A DNA stretch of 64,000 nt from MAG-121220-bin8 sp002700465 (lineage in GTDB: Bacteria > Bacteroidota > Bacteroidia > Flavobacteriales > Flavobacteriaceae). The stretch covers positions 186,001 to 250,000 of the forward strand of contig CALSTO010000003.1 in assembly GCA_943789295.1 (NCBI GenBank), in the 5' to 3' direction. Of this stretch, positions 9,758-18,176 are shown one piece after another. Position numbers and translations under genes: made by a program. Under the pieces are notes generated by a model, which did not search any database, was not told where the DNA came from, and was given only the letters and a program-made list of their open reading frames with translations. Numbering within the stretch: position 1 is the first letter of the stretch; every line of letters starts with the position of its first letter.

Positions 9758-9782
9758 TTAAATTTCTTTTTAATATTATTAT

Positions 9783-9800
9783 TTTTAGGCTAACCTAAAA
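9783..9800. promoter_or_regulatory. candidate DtxR/MntR-type operator
   Basis: A perfect 7-base inverted repeat, TTTTAGG - ctaa - CCTAAAA. It resembles the classical DtxR-family operator, whose core has TTAGG and CCTAA half-sites. It lies 39-56 bases before the ATG of a DtxR/MntR-family gene, next to the -33 region of its promoter, so autoregulation of the regulator-ZIP-TonB receptor operon by metal is likely. The match to DtxR sites is from known family behaviour; the binding is inferred. Confidence 0.65.
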
Positions 9801-9826
9801 TATTTTTTTATTTAATCTAAAAAACA

Positions 9827-9834
9827 TACATTTG
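9827..9834 (+). promoter_or_regulatory. -7 promoter element of the metal-regulator operon
   Basis: TACATTTG matches TAnnTTTG exactly. Transcription usually starts 4-6 bases after this element in Bacteroidota, which places the first base at or within a base or two of the ATG at 9839, so the message is probably leaderless. The -33 element is poor (T-rich only). Confidence 0.55.
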
Positions 9835-9838
9835 CATT

Positions 9839-10495
9839 ATGTTAACTTTTTCTGAAGAAAATTATTTAAAATCTATTTTCCATTTGTCATCCGATTCTGA
9901 ACCAGGAGTATCTACAAATTCAATTGCAGATAATTTAAACACAAAAGCATCTTCAGTTACCGAAATGTTAAAAAAACTTGGAGAAAAAAACTTAATCGTT
10001 TACAAGAAATATCACGGAGCTCAACTTACTGAAAAAGGAAGAAAAACTGCTTTAAATATAATAAGAAAGCATAGACTTTGGGAAGTTTTTTTAGTTGATA
10101 AATTAAACTTTAAGTGGGATGAGGTGCACGATATTGCTGAACAATTGGAGCACATTCAGTCGGAAAAATTAACAAACGAATTAGATAAGTTTTTAAATTT
10201 TCCAACAAAAGACCCTCATGGCGACCCTATTCCAAATCCTGCTGGATTTATAAAGTTTACACCTAAATTAAAATTAAGTGATTTAAATATAGGTGAAACC
10301 GGAAAATTTATTGGAGTTAAAGATTCTTCTTCAGCATTTCTTAAGTATTTAGATAAGAGACAAATTTCTTTAGGTTCTAATATCAAAGTTTTACATCAAG
10401 AAGAGTTTGATCAGTCTTTACATATTGGTTTAGACGAAACCAATTTAACTGTCTCTATAAAAACGGCTAGTAATTTATATATAACTAAAATTTAA
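9839..10495 (+). CDS. DtxR/MntR-family metal-dependent transcriptional regulator
   Basis: A 218-residue metalloregulator. The N-terminal winged helix (about residues 1-60; SSVTEMLKKLGEKNLIVYKKYHGAQLTEKG) binds DNA, a dimerisation/metal domain follows with the family signature DPHGDPIPNP (about residues 123-132), and the C-terminal SH3-like FeoA-type domain spans about 150-218. With iron or manganese bound it would repress uptake genes. It is the first gene of a probable operon with the ZIP transporter five bases downstream and the TonB receptor after it, and it is preceded by a matching inverted repeat. Which metal it senses, Mn or Fe, is not clear from the sequence. Confidence 0.93.
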   Translation: MLTFSEENYLKSIFHLSSDSEPGVSTNSIADNLNTKASSVTEMLKKLGEKNLIVYKKYHGAQLTEKGRKTALNIIRKHRLWEVFLVDKLNFKWDEVHDIAEQLEHIQSEKLTNELDKFLNFPTKDPHGDPIPNPAGFIKFTPKLKLSDLNIGETGKFIGVKDSSSAFLKYLDKRQISLGSNIKVLHQEEFDQSLHIGLDETNLTVSIKTASNLYITKI

Positions 10496-10500
10496 TTTTA

Positions 10501-11319
10501 ATGTTTCAAGATATTATAACTTTTTTTCAAAATACTGACCCAGTCTTAGGAGCTTTATATGCGACACTTTTTACTTGGGGATTGACTGCTTTTGGAGCTT
10601 CATTTGTGTTTTTATTTAAATCAATGAACAGAGTTTTTCTGGACGGAATGTTAGGATTTACCGGTGGGGTAATGGTAGCGGCAAGTTTTTGGAGTTTACT
10701 TGCCCCAGGAATTGAAATGAGCGAAGGAGAAGGATTTGTAAAAGTTATGCCTGCTGCAATTGGGTTTGCATTAGGAGCTCTTTTTATTTTTAGCTTAGAT
10801 AAAGTTCTTCCCCACATGCATATTAATTTCAAGGAAGCTGAAGGGATTAAAACTCCATGGCATAGAACAACATTGCTGACATTAGCAATAACTTTGCATA
10901 ATATCCCAGAGGGATTAGCAATAGGTGTTCTTTTTGGAGGTGTTGCAGCGGGAATTCCTGAAGCATCAATAACTGGAGCAGTTGTTTTGGCAATAGGCAT
11001 TGGCATTCAAAATTTTCCAGAGGGAATAGCTGTTGCAATGCCGCTACGAAGACAAGGTATGAGTAGATGGAAAAGTTTTATGTACGGACAAGCCTCTGCC
11101 GCAGTTGAGCCTATAGCTGCAGTAATAGGGGCTGTTGCTGTAACTTTTTTCACCCCAATTCTTCCGTACGCTTTAGCTTTTGCTGCTGGAGCTATGATTT
11201 TTGTAGTAGTTGAAGAAGTAATTCCTGAAACTCAATTAGATAAAAACACTGATATAGCAACTCTAGGGTTTATTGGTGGATTTATTATAATGATGATTTT
11301 AGATGTTGCTCTAGGGTAA
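10501..11319 (+). CDS. ZIP-family divalent metal transporter (GufA-like)
   Basis: A 272-residue inner-membrane transporter that would import Zn, Fe or Mn. About eight hydrophobic helices are visible. The metal-binding helices carry HNIPEGLAIGVLFGG (TM4) and the related QNFPEGIAVAMPLRR (TM5); TM5 has QNFPEG instead of the HExPHE of other ZIP branches, as in the GufA subfamily. A conserved GGVMVAASFWSLL stretch occurs in TM2. It lies five bases after the DtxR/MntR-type gene, so it is probably under its control and supplies the metal that gene senses. Confidence 0.93.
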   Translation: MFQDIITFFQNTDPVLGALYATLFTWGLTAFGASFVFLFKSMNRVFLDGMLGFTGGVMVAASFWSLLAPGIEMSEGEGFVKVMPAAIGFALGALFIFSLDKVLPHMHINFKEAEGIKTPWHRTTLLTLAITLHNIPEGLAIGVLFGGVAAGIPEASITGAVVLAIGIGIQNFPEGIAVAMPLRRQGMSRWKSFMYGQASAAVEPIAAVIGAVAVTFFTPILPYALAFAAGAMIFVVVEEVIPETQLDKNTDIATLGFIGGFIIMMILDVALG

Positions 11320-11348
11320 TTTTTCTAATATTTTTTCTTTTCTTCTTT

Positions 11349-13619
11349 ATGAAATATTTTTTTCTTATTCTTCCTTTTATAATAAACGCCCAGTTAACTA
11401 ATGTAAATGGAGTTGTTAAATCAGAATCTGGCACTCTTGGATATGCAAGTGTTAGCCTCTTAAATTCTGAAAATGGAGTTATTGCTGATGGTAATGGTTA
11501 TTTTGAAATTGAAATTGATTTGTTAAAAGACAATAATCTTCTTATTTCTTACATAGGCCATGTTTCAAAAAAAATATCATTAACAAATAAGAATCTAAAC
11601 TTTAATAATTTAATAATTTATTTAGAGGAAGATATTAATGGTCTAAACGAAATTGTAGTTACAGGAACACTGAAAGACGAATATGTTACAGAATCCCCAG
11701 TAAAGGTAAATGTAATAACTGCAAAAAAAATTAATTCTTTCTTACCCTCAGCCGGAACTAATATTACAAAAATTGTTCAACTAATAAATGGTGCTCAAGA
11801 AGTTATCGCCTGCGGAGTATGTTACACTAACTCTATCAGTATAAATGGACTGGAAGGACCTTACACATCTGTTTTAATGGATGGTATCCCAATGTATGGA
11901 AATTTAGCCTCTGTATATGGTTTAAATGGAATACCTAATATGATAATAGACAGGTTAGAAATCGTTAAAGGCCCTAGTAGTACTTTGTATGGATCTGAGG
12001 CTGTTGCAGGTGTAATTAATATAATAACAAAAAACCCTAAGGATCAGCCTTTCATTTCTTTAGATGTTCAAGCGACTTCACATTTAGAAAGTTATTTGAA
12101 CATGGCTGTAACAAATAAAATAGGCAAAACGACAGGGTATTTTGGAGTAAATTGGGATCGCAAAAATGATTATGACGATTATAATAATGATGGGTTTGGA
12201 GATGATATTAATCTTGATAGGATTTCGCTTTTTAATAAATGGAATATTAGTAGAAAATCAAAAAAACAATTTATAATTTCCTCCAGATATTATTTTGAAG
12301 ACAGGAGAAACGGGGTTCAAGAGTTTTTAAAGAACGGTAATTACAAAAATTTAAGAGGCTCTGAAAAAATTTATGGAGAAAGTATTTATACTTATAGATT
12401 CGAACTGTTTGGAAAGTATGAATTTGATTTTATTGAAGATTTTGAAGTAAATTATTCCTATTCAAAACACGATCAAAATAGTTATTACGGTTCAGATTAT
12501 TATGTTGCCAAACAAGATATATTCTTCACACAATTTACTCTTAGCAAAAAATACAATAAACATGATTTTTTATATGGGTTATCAATAAAAAATAATTTGT
12601 ACGACGATAACACTATTGCTACTGAAAAAGTAATTAACGGAGATATATTAAATAATGCTTCTAATCAATTTATACCTGGCTTACTCGTTCAAGATCAATT
12701 CAAATCCTCAGACAAAATATCTTTAGTTGGGGGATTAAGATTAGATCATTTTAAAGATCATGGTTTAATTTTTGCCCCAAGTTTTCACATTAAATATAAT
12801 CCAGGACAGTGGCTTGCTTTTAGATTAAATGTTGGTACTGGATTTAGATTAGTTAATTTATTTGCAGAAGATCATGCATTTGTAACTGGTCAAAGAGAAG
12901 TTAAAATAGTTGAAGAATTACAGCCCGAAAAATCTAAAAGTTTGATTCTAAATACAAATTATATTTACACTGGATTTAATGGCTCAGGAAACTTTGATAT
13001 AGACTTGTTCTATACTTATTTTTCAAATAAAATTATTCCTAATTATGATATTCAAAAGTATATTATTTATCAAAATTCAGAAGGTTATTCATATTCAAAA
13101 GGTGTCAGCGGAGCATGGAATCATTCATTTTTAAACGGAATTGCATTTACCTTGAATTTTAATCATCAAGTTGTAAAGTACACTGAGAATAACAACAATA
13201 TAAAGACAATGTTTGATATGGAGCATTCCCCAAGATGGACAGCTGGATTAAATATTAAATTTCCTCTTAACAATACTTGGTCTATTAACACCTCTTCAAA
13301 TTATGTAGGCATAATGCAATTGCCTGAAGTTTTTGATATGAAAAATAACGGACAAATAAGTGAAATTTCAAGGCCCCAAAGGAGTAAACCATTTAGTATT
13401 CACAACGTAAATATTAATGGAAAATTGAGTAATAAAAATGAAGTGTATTTTGGAATTTTAAATATATTTAATTTTAGACAAAAAGAATCTCCTTTAGTCG
13501 CCTACAACGATCCGAACTATAATAAGGGATTTAGCCCCTTTTTTGATACATCTTATACATATGCTCCAAATCACGGAATTGAAGTTTTTGTTGGATATAA
13601 GTTTAATTTAACTAAGTAA
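11349..13619 (+). CDS. TonB-dependent outer-membrane receptor, probably for metal or metallophore
   Basis: A 756-residue receptor. It has a short signal sequence (about residues 1-15), a carboxypeptidase-regulatory-like domain (about 16-95), a plug with LEIVKGPSSTLYGSEAVAGVINIITK, and a beta-barrel ending in an aromatic-rich strand (GIEVFVGYKFNLTK). The plug contains an unusual CGVC pair (C155, C158), which could bind metal or form a disulfide. It lies 29 bases after the ZIP gene and converges on the feo genes, so metal import across the outer membrane is the likely role. The substrate is inferred from context only. Confidence 0.92.
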   Translation: MKYFFLILPFIINAQLTNVNGVVKSESGTLGYASVSLLNSENGVIADGNGYFEIEIDLLKDNNLLISYIGHVSKKISLTNKNLNFNNLIIYLEEDINGLNEIVVTGTLKDEYVTESPVKVNVITAKKINSFLPSAGTNITKIVQLINGAQEVIACGVCYTNSISINGLEGPYTSVLMDGIPMYGNLASVYGLNGIPNMIIDRLEIVKGPSSTLYGSEAVAGVINIITKNPKDQPFISLDVQATSHLESYLNMAVTNKIGKTTGYFGVNWDRKNDYDDYNNDGFGDDINLDRISLFNKWNISRKSKKQFIISSRYYFEDRRNGVQEFLKNGNYKNLRGSEKIYGESIYTYRFELFGKYEFDFIEDFEVNYSYSKHDQNSYYGSDYYVAKQDIFFTQFTLSKKYNKHDFLYGLSIKNNLYDDNTIATEKVINGDILNNASNQFIPGLLVQDQFKSSDKISLVGGLRLDHFKDHGLIFAPSFHIKYNPGQWLAFRLNVGTGFRLVNLFAEDHAFVTGQREVKIVEELQPEKSKSLILNTNYIYTGFNGSGNFDIDLFYTYFSNKIIPNYDIQKYIIYQNSEGYSYSKGVSGAWNHSFLNGIAFTLNFNHQVVKYTENNNNIKTMFDMEHSPRWTAGLNIKFPLNNTWSINTSSNYVGIMQLPEVFDMKNNGQISEISRPQRSKPFSIHNVNINGKLSNKNEVYFGILNIFNFRQKESPLVAYNDPNYNKGFSPFFDTSYTYAPNHGIEVFVGYKFNLTK

Positions 13620-13620
13620 C

Positions 13621-13740
13621 TTATTTACAATCACAATTTCCATTTCCACAACCTTTTTCAGGCTTTTTGAAAAAGAATTTATTACACAAATACCCTATTG
13701 AGATCAGCACTGCCAGTATCGTAAGTATTACTTGTTCCAT
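13621..13740 (-). CDS. FeoB-associated Cys-rich small membrane protein
   Basis: A 39-residue peptide encoded immediately after feoB (3 bases apart). It has one hydrophobic helix (about residues 4-19, starting MEQVILTILAVLISIGYL), a basic FFFKKPEKG linker, and a Cys-rich tail CGNGNCDCK. This matches the small FeoB-associated Cys-rich membrane proteins that often follow feoB; their role in ferrous iron uptake is presumed (metal handling near the pore). Its stop codon is two bases from the stop of the convergent TonB receptor gene. Confidence 0.85.
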   Translation of the reverse strand: MEQVILTILAVLISIGYLCNKFFFKKPEKGCGNGNCDCK

Positions 13741-13743
13741 TTA

Positions 13744-15831
13744 TTAAGATATGATTTGATAAACTAAAAGAGCACTAAAATAAGCTATTAACGTCATTAT
13801 TATTAATTGTAATATAGGCCATTTCCAGCTGTTGGTTTCTTTTTTTACAATAGCTAATGTACTCATACATTGCATAGCAAAAGCATAAAAAATCATTAAC
13901 GATATTCCAGAGGCTAGCCCGAATAGAGGTTTTCCGTCTTCGCGAACTTCATTTGCCATTCTTTGTTTAATTGTATCCTCTTGATCACCTTGTACACTAT
14001 ATATAGTAGCCAAAGTTCCTACAAAAACTTCCCGTGCTGCAAAAGATGTAACAATTGCTATTCCAATTTTCCAATCATAACCAAGTGGACTTATAAGGGG
14101 TTCTATACTTTTACCAATTGCACCAAGTAATGAATGTTCTAATTTGTGGGAACTTAATTTATTTTCAAATTCGTCCATTGAGTTATAGTTTTCTACAATT
14201 ATAATCTCCTCTGCATTGTTAAATTGATCTCCAATTCCAACTGATGCCATTCCCCAAAGCAAGATAGAAATAGCCATTATAATTTTACCCGCCTCAAAAA
14301 CGAATGATTTTGTTTTTTCCAAAACTGTAAAAAAAACATTTCTTAATAAAGGGAATTTATAATTAGGCATCTCAACAACAAAAAATGTTTTGGATTTAAT
14401 TTTTAAAATTTTATTTAAAATCTTTGCTGAAAAAATTGCTGCAAAAAACCCTAATAAATAAAGACCCATAAGAGTTAATCCTTGAGCATTTACACCTAAG
14501 AACCTTTCATTTGGAATAACTAATGAAATTAGAATTAGATAGACAGGGAGTCTTGCAGAACAAGTTGTAAATGGAGTTACTAAAATCGTAATAAGTCTTT
14601 CTTTCCAATTTTCAATATTTCTAGTTGCCATAATTGCTGGGATAGCACAAGCTGTACCAGAGATTAAAGGGACAATACTTTTACCGCTTAAACCGTATCT
14701 TCTCATAACTCTATCCATTAGAAAAACAACTCTGCTCATATAACCAGTTTCTTCTAAAATGGAAATAAATAAAAATAGGAATGCGATTTGTGGAATAAAT
14801 ATTACAATACCACCTATGCCAGGGATAATACCCTCAGAGAGTAAATTTGTAAACACTCCACTTGGCAATGAGTCTTTTGTTAAAGAGCTTAATTTACTGA
14901 AAGCACTATCTATAGCATCCATTGGATAACTACTCCAATCAAAAATAGCTTGAAAAATCGTTAATAATATTAAAAAGAAAATAGCATAGCCCCAAAATTT
15001 ATGAATCAAAATTCTGTCTAATTTAGAACCAAAATCACTTGCAAGTTTAGGATCATGAACGTAAGATTCTTTTAAAACATTATTGATAAACTGATATCTT
15101 TTTATAGTTTCTTTTTGTTGAAGTCTTTTTAGGTAAGAAATCGATTTAGTTTGAAAATTGGAAGAATCTTTTACTATATCTCTTTCCAAATTTCCAAAAT
15201 TTACATCTTGAGTTATAACTAGCCAAAGTTTATAAATTGATTGATCGGGAAAAGTTTTTTTTAAGCTTTCAAAATAATCTAAATCAATATTCATTATGTC
15301 TAAACATTGATTAGTTTCTAACTTTTTATAATTAGTTATAATGTTTTTAAGATCATTAAGTCCTTTTTTTTCTCTTGAGCTATATAAAATCACCTTAGTT
15401 CCAAGATGCTTTTCTAAAACCGAAGTGTTTATAGAAATTCCTTTTCTTTTCATTACATCAGACATATTAATGACAAGAATGGAGGGAATATTCAAATCTT
15501 TAATTTGAGTAAAGAGTAGCAGGTTTCTTTTTAAATTTTCAACATCAGAAATAACGACTGCAATATCAGGGAAATCTTTATCATTTTTATTTAACAACAA
15601 TTCAATTACGACACTTTCGTCTAGTGATGATGCGTTTAAACTGTAAGTTCCAGGAAGATCAAGTATATGTGCTTTAACCCCTCTGTCTAACTTACAAATC
15701 CCTTCTTTTTTTTCAACCGTTATACCTGGGTAGTTTCCAACTTTCTGATTTAATCCTGTTAAATCATTAAAAACTGATGATTTTCCTGTATTTGGATTTC
15801 CAATAAGAGCAACAGTTAATCTTTTACTCAT
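13744..15831 (-). CDS. feoB: ferrous iron transport protein B
   Basis: FeoB is the inner-membrane ferrous iron transporter with a cytoplasmic G domain. The G motifs are clear: G1 GNPNTGKSSVFNDLTG, G3 DLPGTYSL and G4 NMSD within the first 130 residues. The membrane part (about 275-695) has Gate domains with GIGGIVIFIPQIAFLFLFISILEETGYMSR and the matching second half (CSARLPVYLILI, FAAREVFVGT). The length, 695 residues, is normal. It overlaps feoA by eight bases and is followed by the Cys-rich peptide, making a feoA-feoB-small protein operon. Confidence 0.97.
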   Translation of the reverse strand: MSKRLTVALIGNPNTGKSSVFNDLTGLNQKVGNYPGITVEKKEGICKLDRGVKAHILDLPGTYSLNASSLDESVVIELLLNKNDKDFPDIAVVISDVENLKRNLLLFTQIKDLNIPSILVINMSDVMKRKGISINTSVLEKHLGTKVILYSSREKKGLNDLKNIITNYKKLETNQCLDIMNIDLDYFESLKKTFPDQSIYKLWLVITQDVNFGNLERDIVKDSSNFQTKSISYLKRLQQKETIKRYQFINNVLKESYVHDPKLASDFGSKLDRILIHKFWGYAIFFLILLTIFQAIFDWSSYPMDAIDSAFSKLSSLTKDSLPSGVFTNLLSEGIIPGIGGIVIFIPQIAFLFLFISILEETGYMSRVVFLMDRVMRRYGLSGKSIVPLISGTACAIPAIMATRNIENWKERLITILVTPFTTCSARLPVYLILISLVIPNERFLGVNAQGLTLMGLYLLGFFAAIFSAKILNKILKIKSKTFFVVEMPNYKFPLLRNVFFTVLEKTKSFVFEAGKIIMAISILLWGMASVGIGDQFNNAEEIIIVENYNSMDEFENKLSSHKLEHSLLGAIGKSIEPLISPLGYDWKIGIAIVTSFAAREVFVGTLATIYSVQGDQEDTIKQRMANEVREDGKPLFGLASGISLMIFYAFAMQCMSTLAIVKKETNSWKWPILQLIIMTLIAYFSALLVYQIIS

Positions 15832-16054
15832 TAATCAGATTTTTAATAATAATATAATTTGCGGTCTCTCTTCTAATTGCCAATCTAGTACCATTAACAT
15901 CTAAATACATCGGATCGTTAAAAGGAGCAAGTTGTAACAATTTAATGGTATTGCCAGGGAGACAACCCATTTCTATTAATTTTAATGGAATATTTTCAGT
16001 AATTATATCCTCTATAACACCAGATTCCCCTTTTTTTAGATCGTTTAAAGTCAA
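15824..16054 (-). CDS. feoA: ferrous iron transport protein A
   Basis: A 76-residue single SH3-like domain typical of FeoA, with LKKGESGVIEDI, LIEMGCLPGNTIKLLQLAPF and the closing RLAIRRETANYIII. It is thought to interact with FeoB and affect its activity. The start is TTG: an in-frame TAA lies three codons upstream and no ATG is available. The coding end overlaps the feoB start, indicating translational coupling. Confidence 0.94.
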   Translation of the reverse strand: MTLNDLKKGESGVIEDIITENIPLKLIEMGCLPGNTIKLLQLAPFNDPMYLDVNGTRLAIRRETANYIIIKNLINE

Positions 16055-16063
16055 TATTCTTTA

Positions 16064-16092
16064 TTTAGAATGATTTTAAAGAAGCAAAAGTA
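16064..16092 (-). promoter_or_regulatory. candidate feoAB promoter with adjoining inverted repeat
   Basis: On the minus strand TACTTTTG (16092-16085) matches the -7 consensus. Just downstream, near the expected transcription start, is a 17-base near-palindrome TTTAGAAT-g-ATTTTAAA (16064-16080, one mismatch) that could be an operator. It differs in spacing from the repeat at 9783-9800, so shared control is not established. No clear -33 element is seen. Confidence 0.4.
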
Positions 16093-16112
16093 AACTATTT
16101 TTTATTTAATTT

Positions 16113-16805
16113 TTAATCTAAATATGATCGCTTTAAAATAGTTACATCTGCTAATAATTTGTTCATTGCTTCCTCATTTGTACCGTCATAAAATCCACGG
16201 ATTCTACTTTCTTTATCTACTAGAACAAAATTTTCTGTGTGAATCATGTCGTATTTACCCCCATCTCCATCATTTTTTGCTACTAAAAAAGATTTTCTGG
16301 CGAGCTCATAAATATCTTTTTTATTTCCAGTAAATAAATTCCATTTTGAGTCATCAACTCCCTTAAGATTAGCATAAGATCTTAAAACATCTACTGTGTC
16401 AACTTGAGGAGTAACTGAAAACGAGACTAACAGAACATCAGTTTGATCTTTCAACTCACTTTGTAAGTAGCTCATGTTTTCAGTCATTATTGGACAAATG
16501 TCAGGACATGTGGTGAAAAAAAAATCTGCTATATAAATTTTATTTCGATAAAATTCTTGTGAAATTAATTTGCCATTTTGATTTATAAGTGAAAAATCAT
16601 TGATTTTATGATATTTTTTAATGTATCGAATATCTTCTTCAACTAACTCTTCAGAAACCATTGAAGGACTGTAAATAGGCAGACTAACTTTAGGTTGAAG
16701 AACAAAATAAAATGTGGTTATTACAATAATTGAAAAAAGACTCATTATAAAAATAATAGGTCCATATCTTTTAAAAAACTTTTTGTAATCAGATGATATT
16801 TTCAA
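16113..16805 (-). CDS. SCO1/SenC-family copper chaperone
   Basis: A 230-residue membrane-anchored thioredoxin-fold protein. A single N-terminal TM (about residues 14-33) is followed by the SCO domain with the copper-binding CPDICP motif and a distal conserved His in the segment MIHTENFVLVDKE. SCO proteins deliver copper to the CuA site of cytochrome oxidase or act as thiol reductants; here the periplasmic location and a respiratory role are inferred. The start is TTG. It lies 10 bases downstream of the aminopeptidase gene and 58 bases before feoA. Confidence 0.92.
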   Translation of the reverse strand: MKISSDYKKFFKRYGPIIFIMSLFSIIVITTFYFVLQPKVSLPIYSPSMVSEELVEEDIRYIKKYHKINDFSLINQNGKLISQEFYRNKIYIADFFFTTCPDICPIMTENMSYLQSELKDQTDVLLVSFSVTPQVDTVDVLRSYANLKGVDDSKWNLFTGNKKDIYELARKSFLVAKNDGDGGKYDMIHTENFVLVDKESRIRGFYDGTNEEAMNKLLADVTILKRSYLD

Positions 16806-16815
16806 AATAATTGTT

Positions 16816-18105
16816 TTAAGGATTCATTAAATCTTCAATTTCCTCAACTTCTATTGGAATATTTTTCATTAGATTGATAGGCTCTGAATTTTCTTGAACA
16901 ACAACATCATCTTCAAGTCTTATGCCAAAATTTTCTTTAGGAAGATAAATTCCTGGTTCGACTGTGAAAACCATATTTTTAGTGATTGGATAGCTTAAAT
17001 CTCCGTAATCGTGAGTATCTAATCCTAAGTTATGAGAAACCCCATGTGTAAAATATCTTTTAAAAGCAGGATTTTCTTTAGTTTGATTTTGAATATCACT
17101 TTTAGACAAGAGACCTAACTTTAATAGTTCAGAACTCATTATTTTACCAACTTCCTTGAAATGATCTTTCCATAGAATTCCTGGTTTTAATAGTTTAGTT
17201 GCTTCGTTTTTAACATGCAAAACAGAATTATATATTGATTTCTGTCTATCAGAAAACTTTCCAGAGACTGGAATAGTTCTAGTCATATCACTAGAATAAT
17301 TTGCGTATTCAGCTCCAACGTCTAAAAGTAAAACATCACCTTTTAAGCATTGGTTATTGTTTTCAATGTAATGTAAGATTGTTGAATTCTTCCCAGATGC
17401 AATAATAGGAGAATATGCAAATTTTTTAGATCTATTCTTTAAAAATTCATGAGAAAATTCTGCTTCAATTTCATATTCCCATACACCTGGCTTAACAAAG
17501 CTTAAAATTCTTCTAAATCCTTTTTCAGTAATATCACAAGCTTTTTGAATTAATTCTATTTCAATTGAACTTTTAACGGATCTTAATTTTTGAAGTATTG
17601 AGTTACTTCCCTTTAAATCTTTGGAAGGGTATTCTTTTTTAATCCAATTATTAAATCGTTTTTCTCTAGTTTCAGTTTCTACTTTTGCTCTGTAATGTTC
17701 ATTTTTATTTAAATACAAAATTTTAACATTTTGCATTATTTTTTTTACAATATCCTCCAGTTGCTCTAACCAGTACACAGTCTTAATCCCCGAAATAGAA
17801 TAAGCATTCTCTTCATTAAGCCTTTCACCTTCCCAATGAGTCAACAGTGCATTAGGCTTAGTAAGAAATAAAATTTCCTCATAATTTGAATCATTGTTTT
17901 TATAAATAAGCAAAACAGTTTCTTCTTGATTTATTCCACTTAAATAAAATAAATCACGATGCTGTTCAAAAGGTAAAGTAGTATCTGCACTTACTGGATA
18001 GCAATCGTTAGAGTTAAAAAAAGCTATACTATTGTCTAGCATATTCTCTACAAAATTTTTTCTGTTTTTGGCAAATAAAGAATTAGATATTGGAAAATAT
18101 TTCAT
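16816..18105 (-). CDS. pepP: Xaa-Pro aminopeptidase (aminopeptidase P)
   Basis: A 429-residue cytosolic metallopeptidase (M24) that removes N-terminal residues ahead of proline. The N-terminal creatinase-like domain occupies about residues 1-165. The five metal ligands are visible in the pita-bread domain: the two Asp in LLLDVGAEYANYSSDMTRT, the His in GVSHNLGLDTHD, and the two Glu in TVEPGIYL and IRLEDDVVV. No signal peptide is present. It is preceded by a well-formed promoter and is divergent from the BNR-repeat gene. Confidence 0.94.
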   Translation of the reverse strand: MKYFPISNSLFAKNRKNFVENMLDNSIAFFNSNDCYPVSADTTLPFEQHRDLFYLSGINQEETVLLIYKNNDSNYEEILFLTKPNALLTHWEGERLNEENAYSISGIKTVYWLEQLEDIVKKIMQNVKILYLNKNEHYRAKVETETREKRFNNWIKKEYPSKDLKGSNSILQKLRSVKSSIEIELIQKACDITEKGFRRILSFVKPGVWEYEIEAEFSHEFLKNRSKKFAYSPIIASGKNSTILHYIENNNQCLKGDVLLLDVGAEYANYSSDMTRTIPVSGKFSDRQKSIYNSVLHVKNEATKLLKPGILWKDHFKEVGKIMSSELLKLGLLSKSDIQNQTKENPAFKRYFTHGVSHNLGLDTHDYGDLSYPITKNMVFTVEPGIYLPKENFGIRLEDDVVVQENSEPINLMKNIPIEVEEIEDLMNP

Positions 18106-18121
18106 AGTTATATTTAAAATT

Positions 18122-18150
18122 CAAAAATAGTATATTTAATGAACAACAAA
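18122..18150 (-). promoter_or_regulatory. promoter of the aminopeptidase-SCO1 unit
   Basis: On the minus strand TTTG (18150-18147), a 17-base spacer and TATTTTTG (18129-18122) fit the Bacteroidota -33/-7 pattern. Transcription would start near 18117, about 12 bases before the pepP ATG. Confidence 0.6.
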
Positions 18151-18176
18151 CGTTCAACTAAATATAATTATACATA

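Noticed and set aside
9810..9820. Possible second metal-regulator half-site (TTTAATCTAAA) downstream of the clear operator
   Set aside because: The inverted symmetry is weak and common in AT-rich DNA; it was not counted as a separate site.
10527..11006. 159-residue minus-strand frame opposite the ZIP gene
   Set aside because: The ZIP motifs on the plus strand are unambiguous; the antisense frame is rich in Pro/Ala/Ile without a start context or homology.
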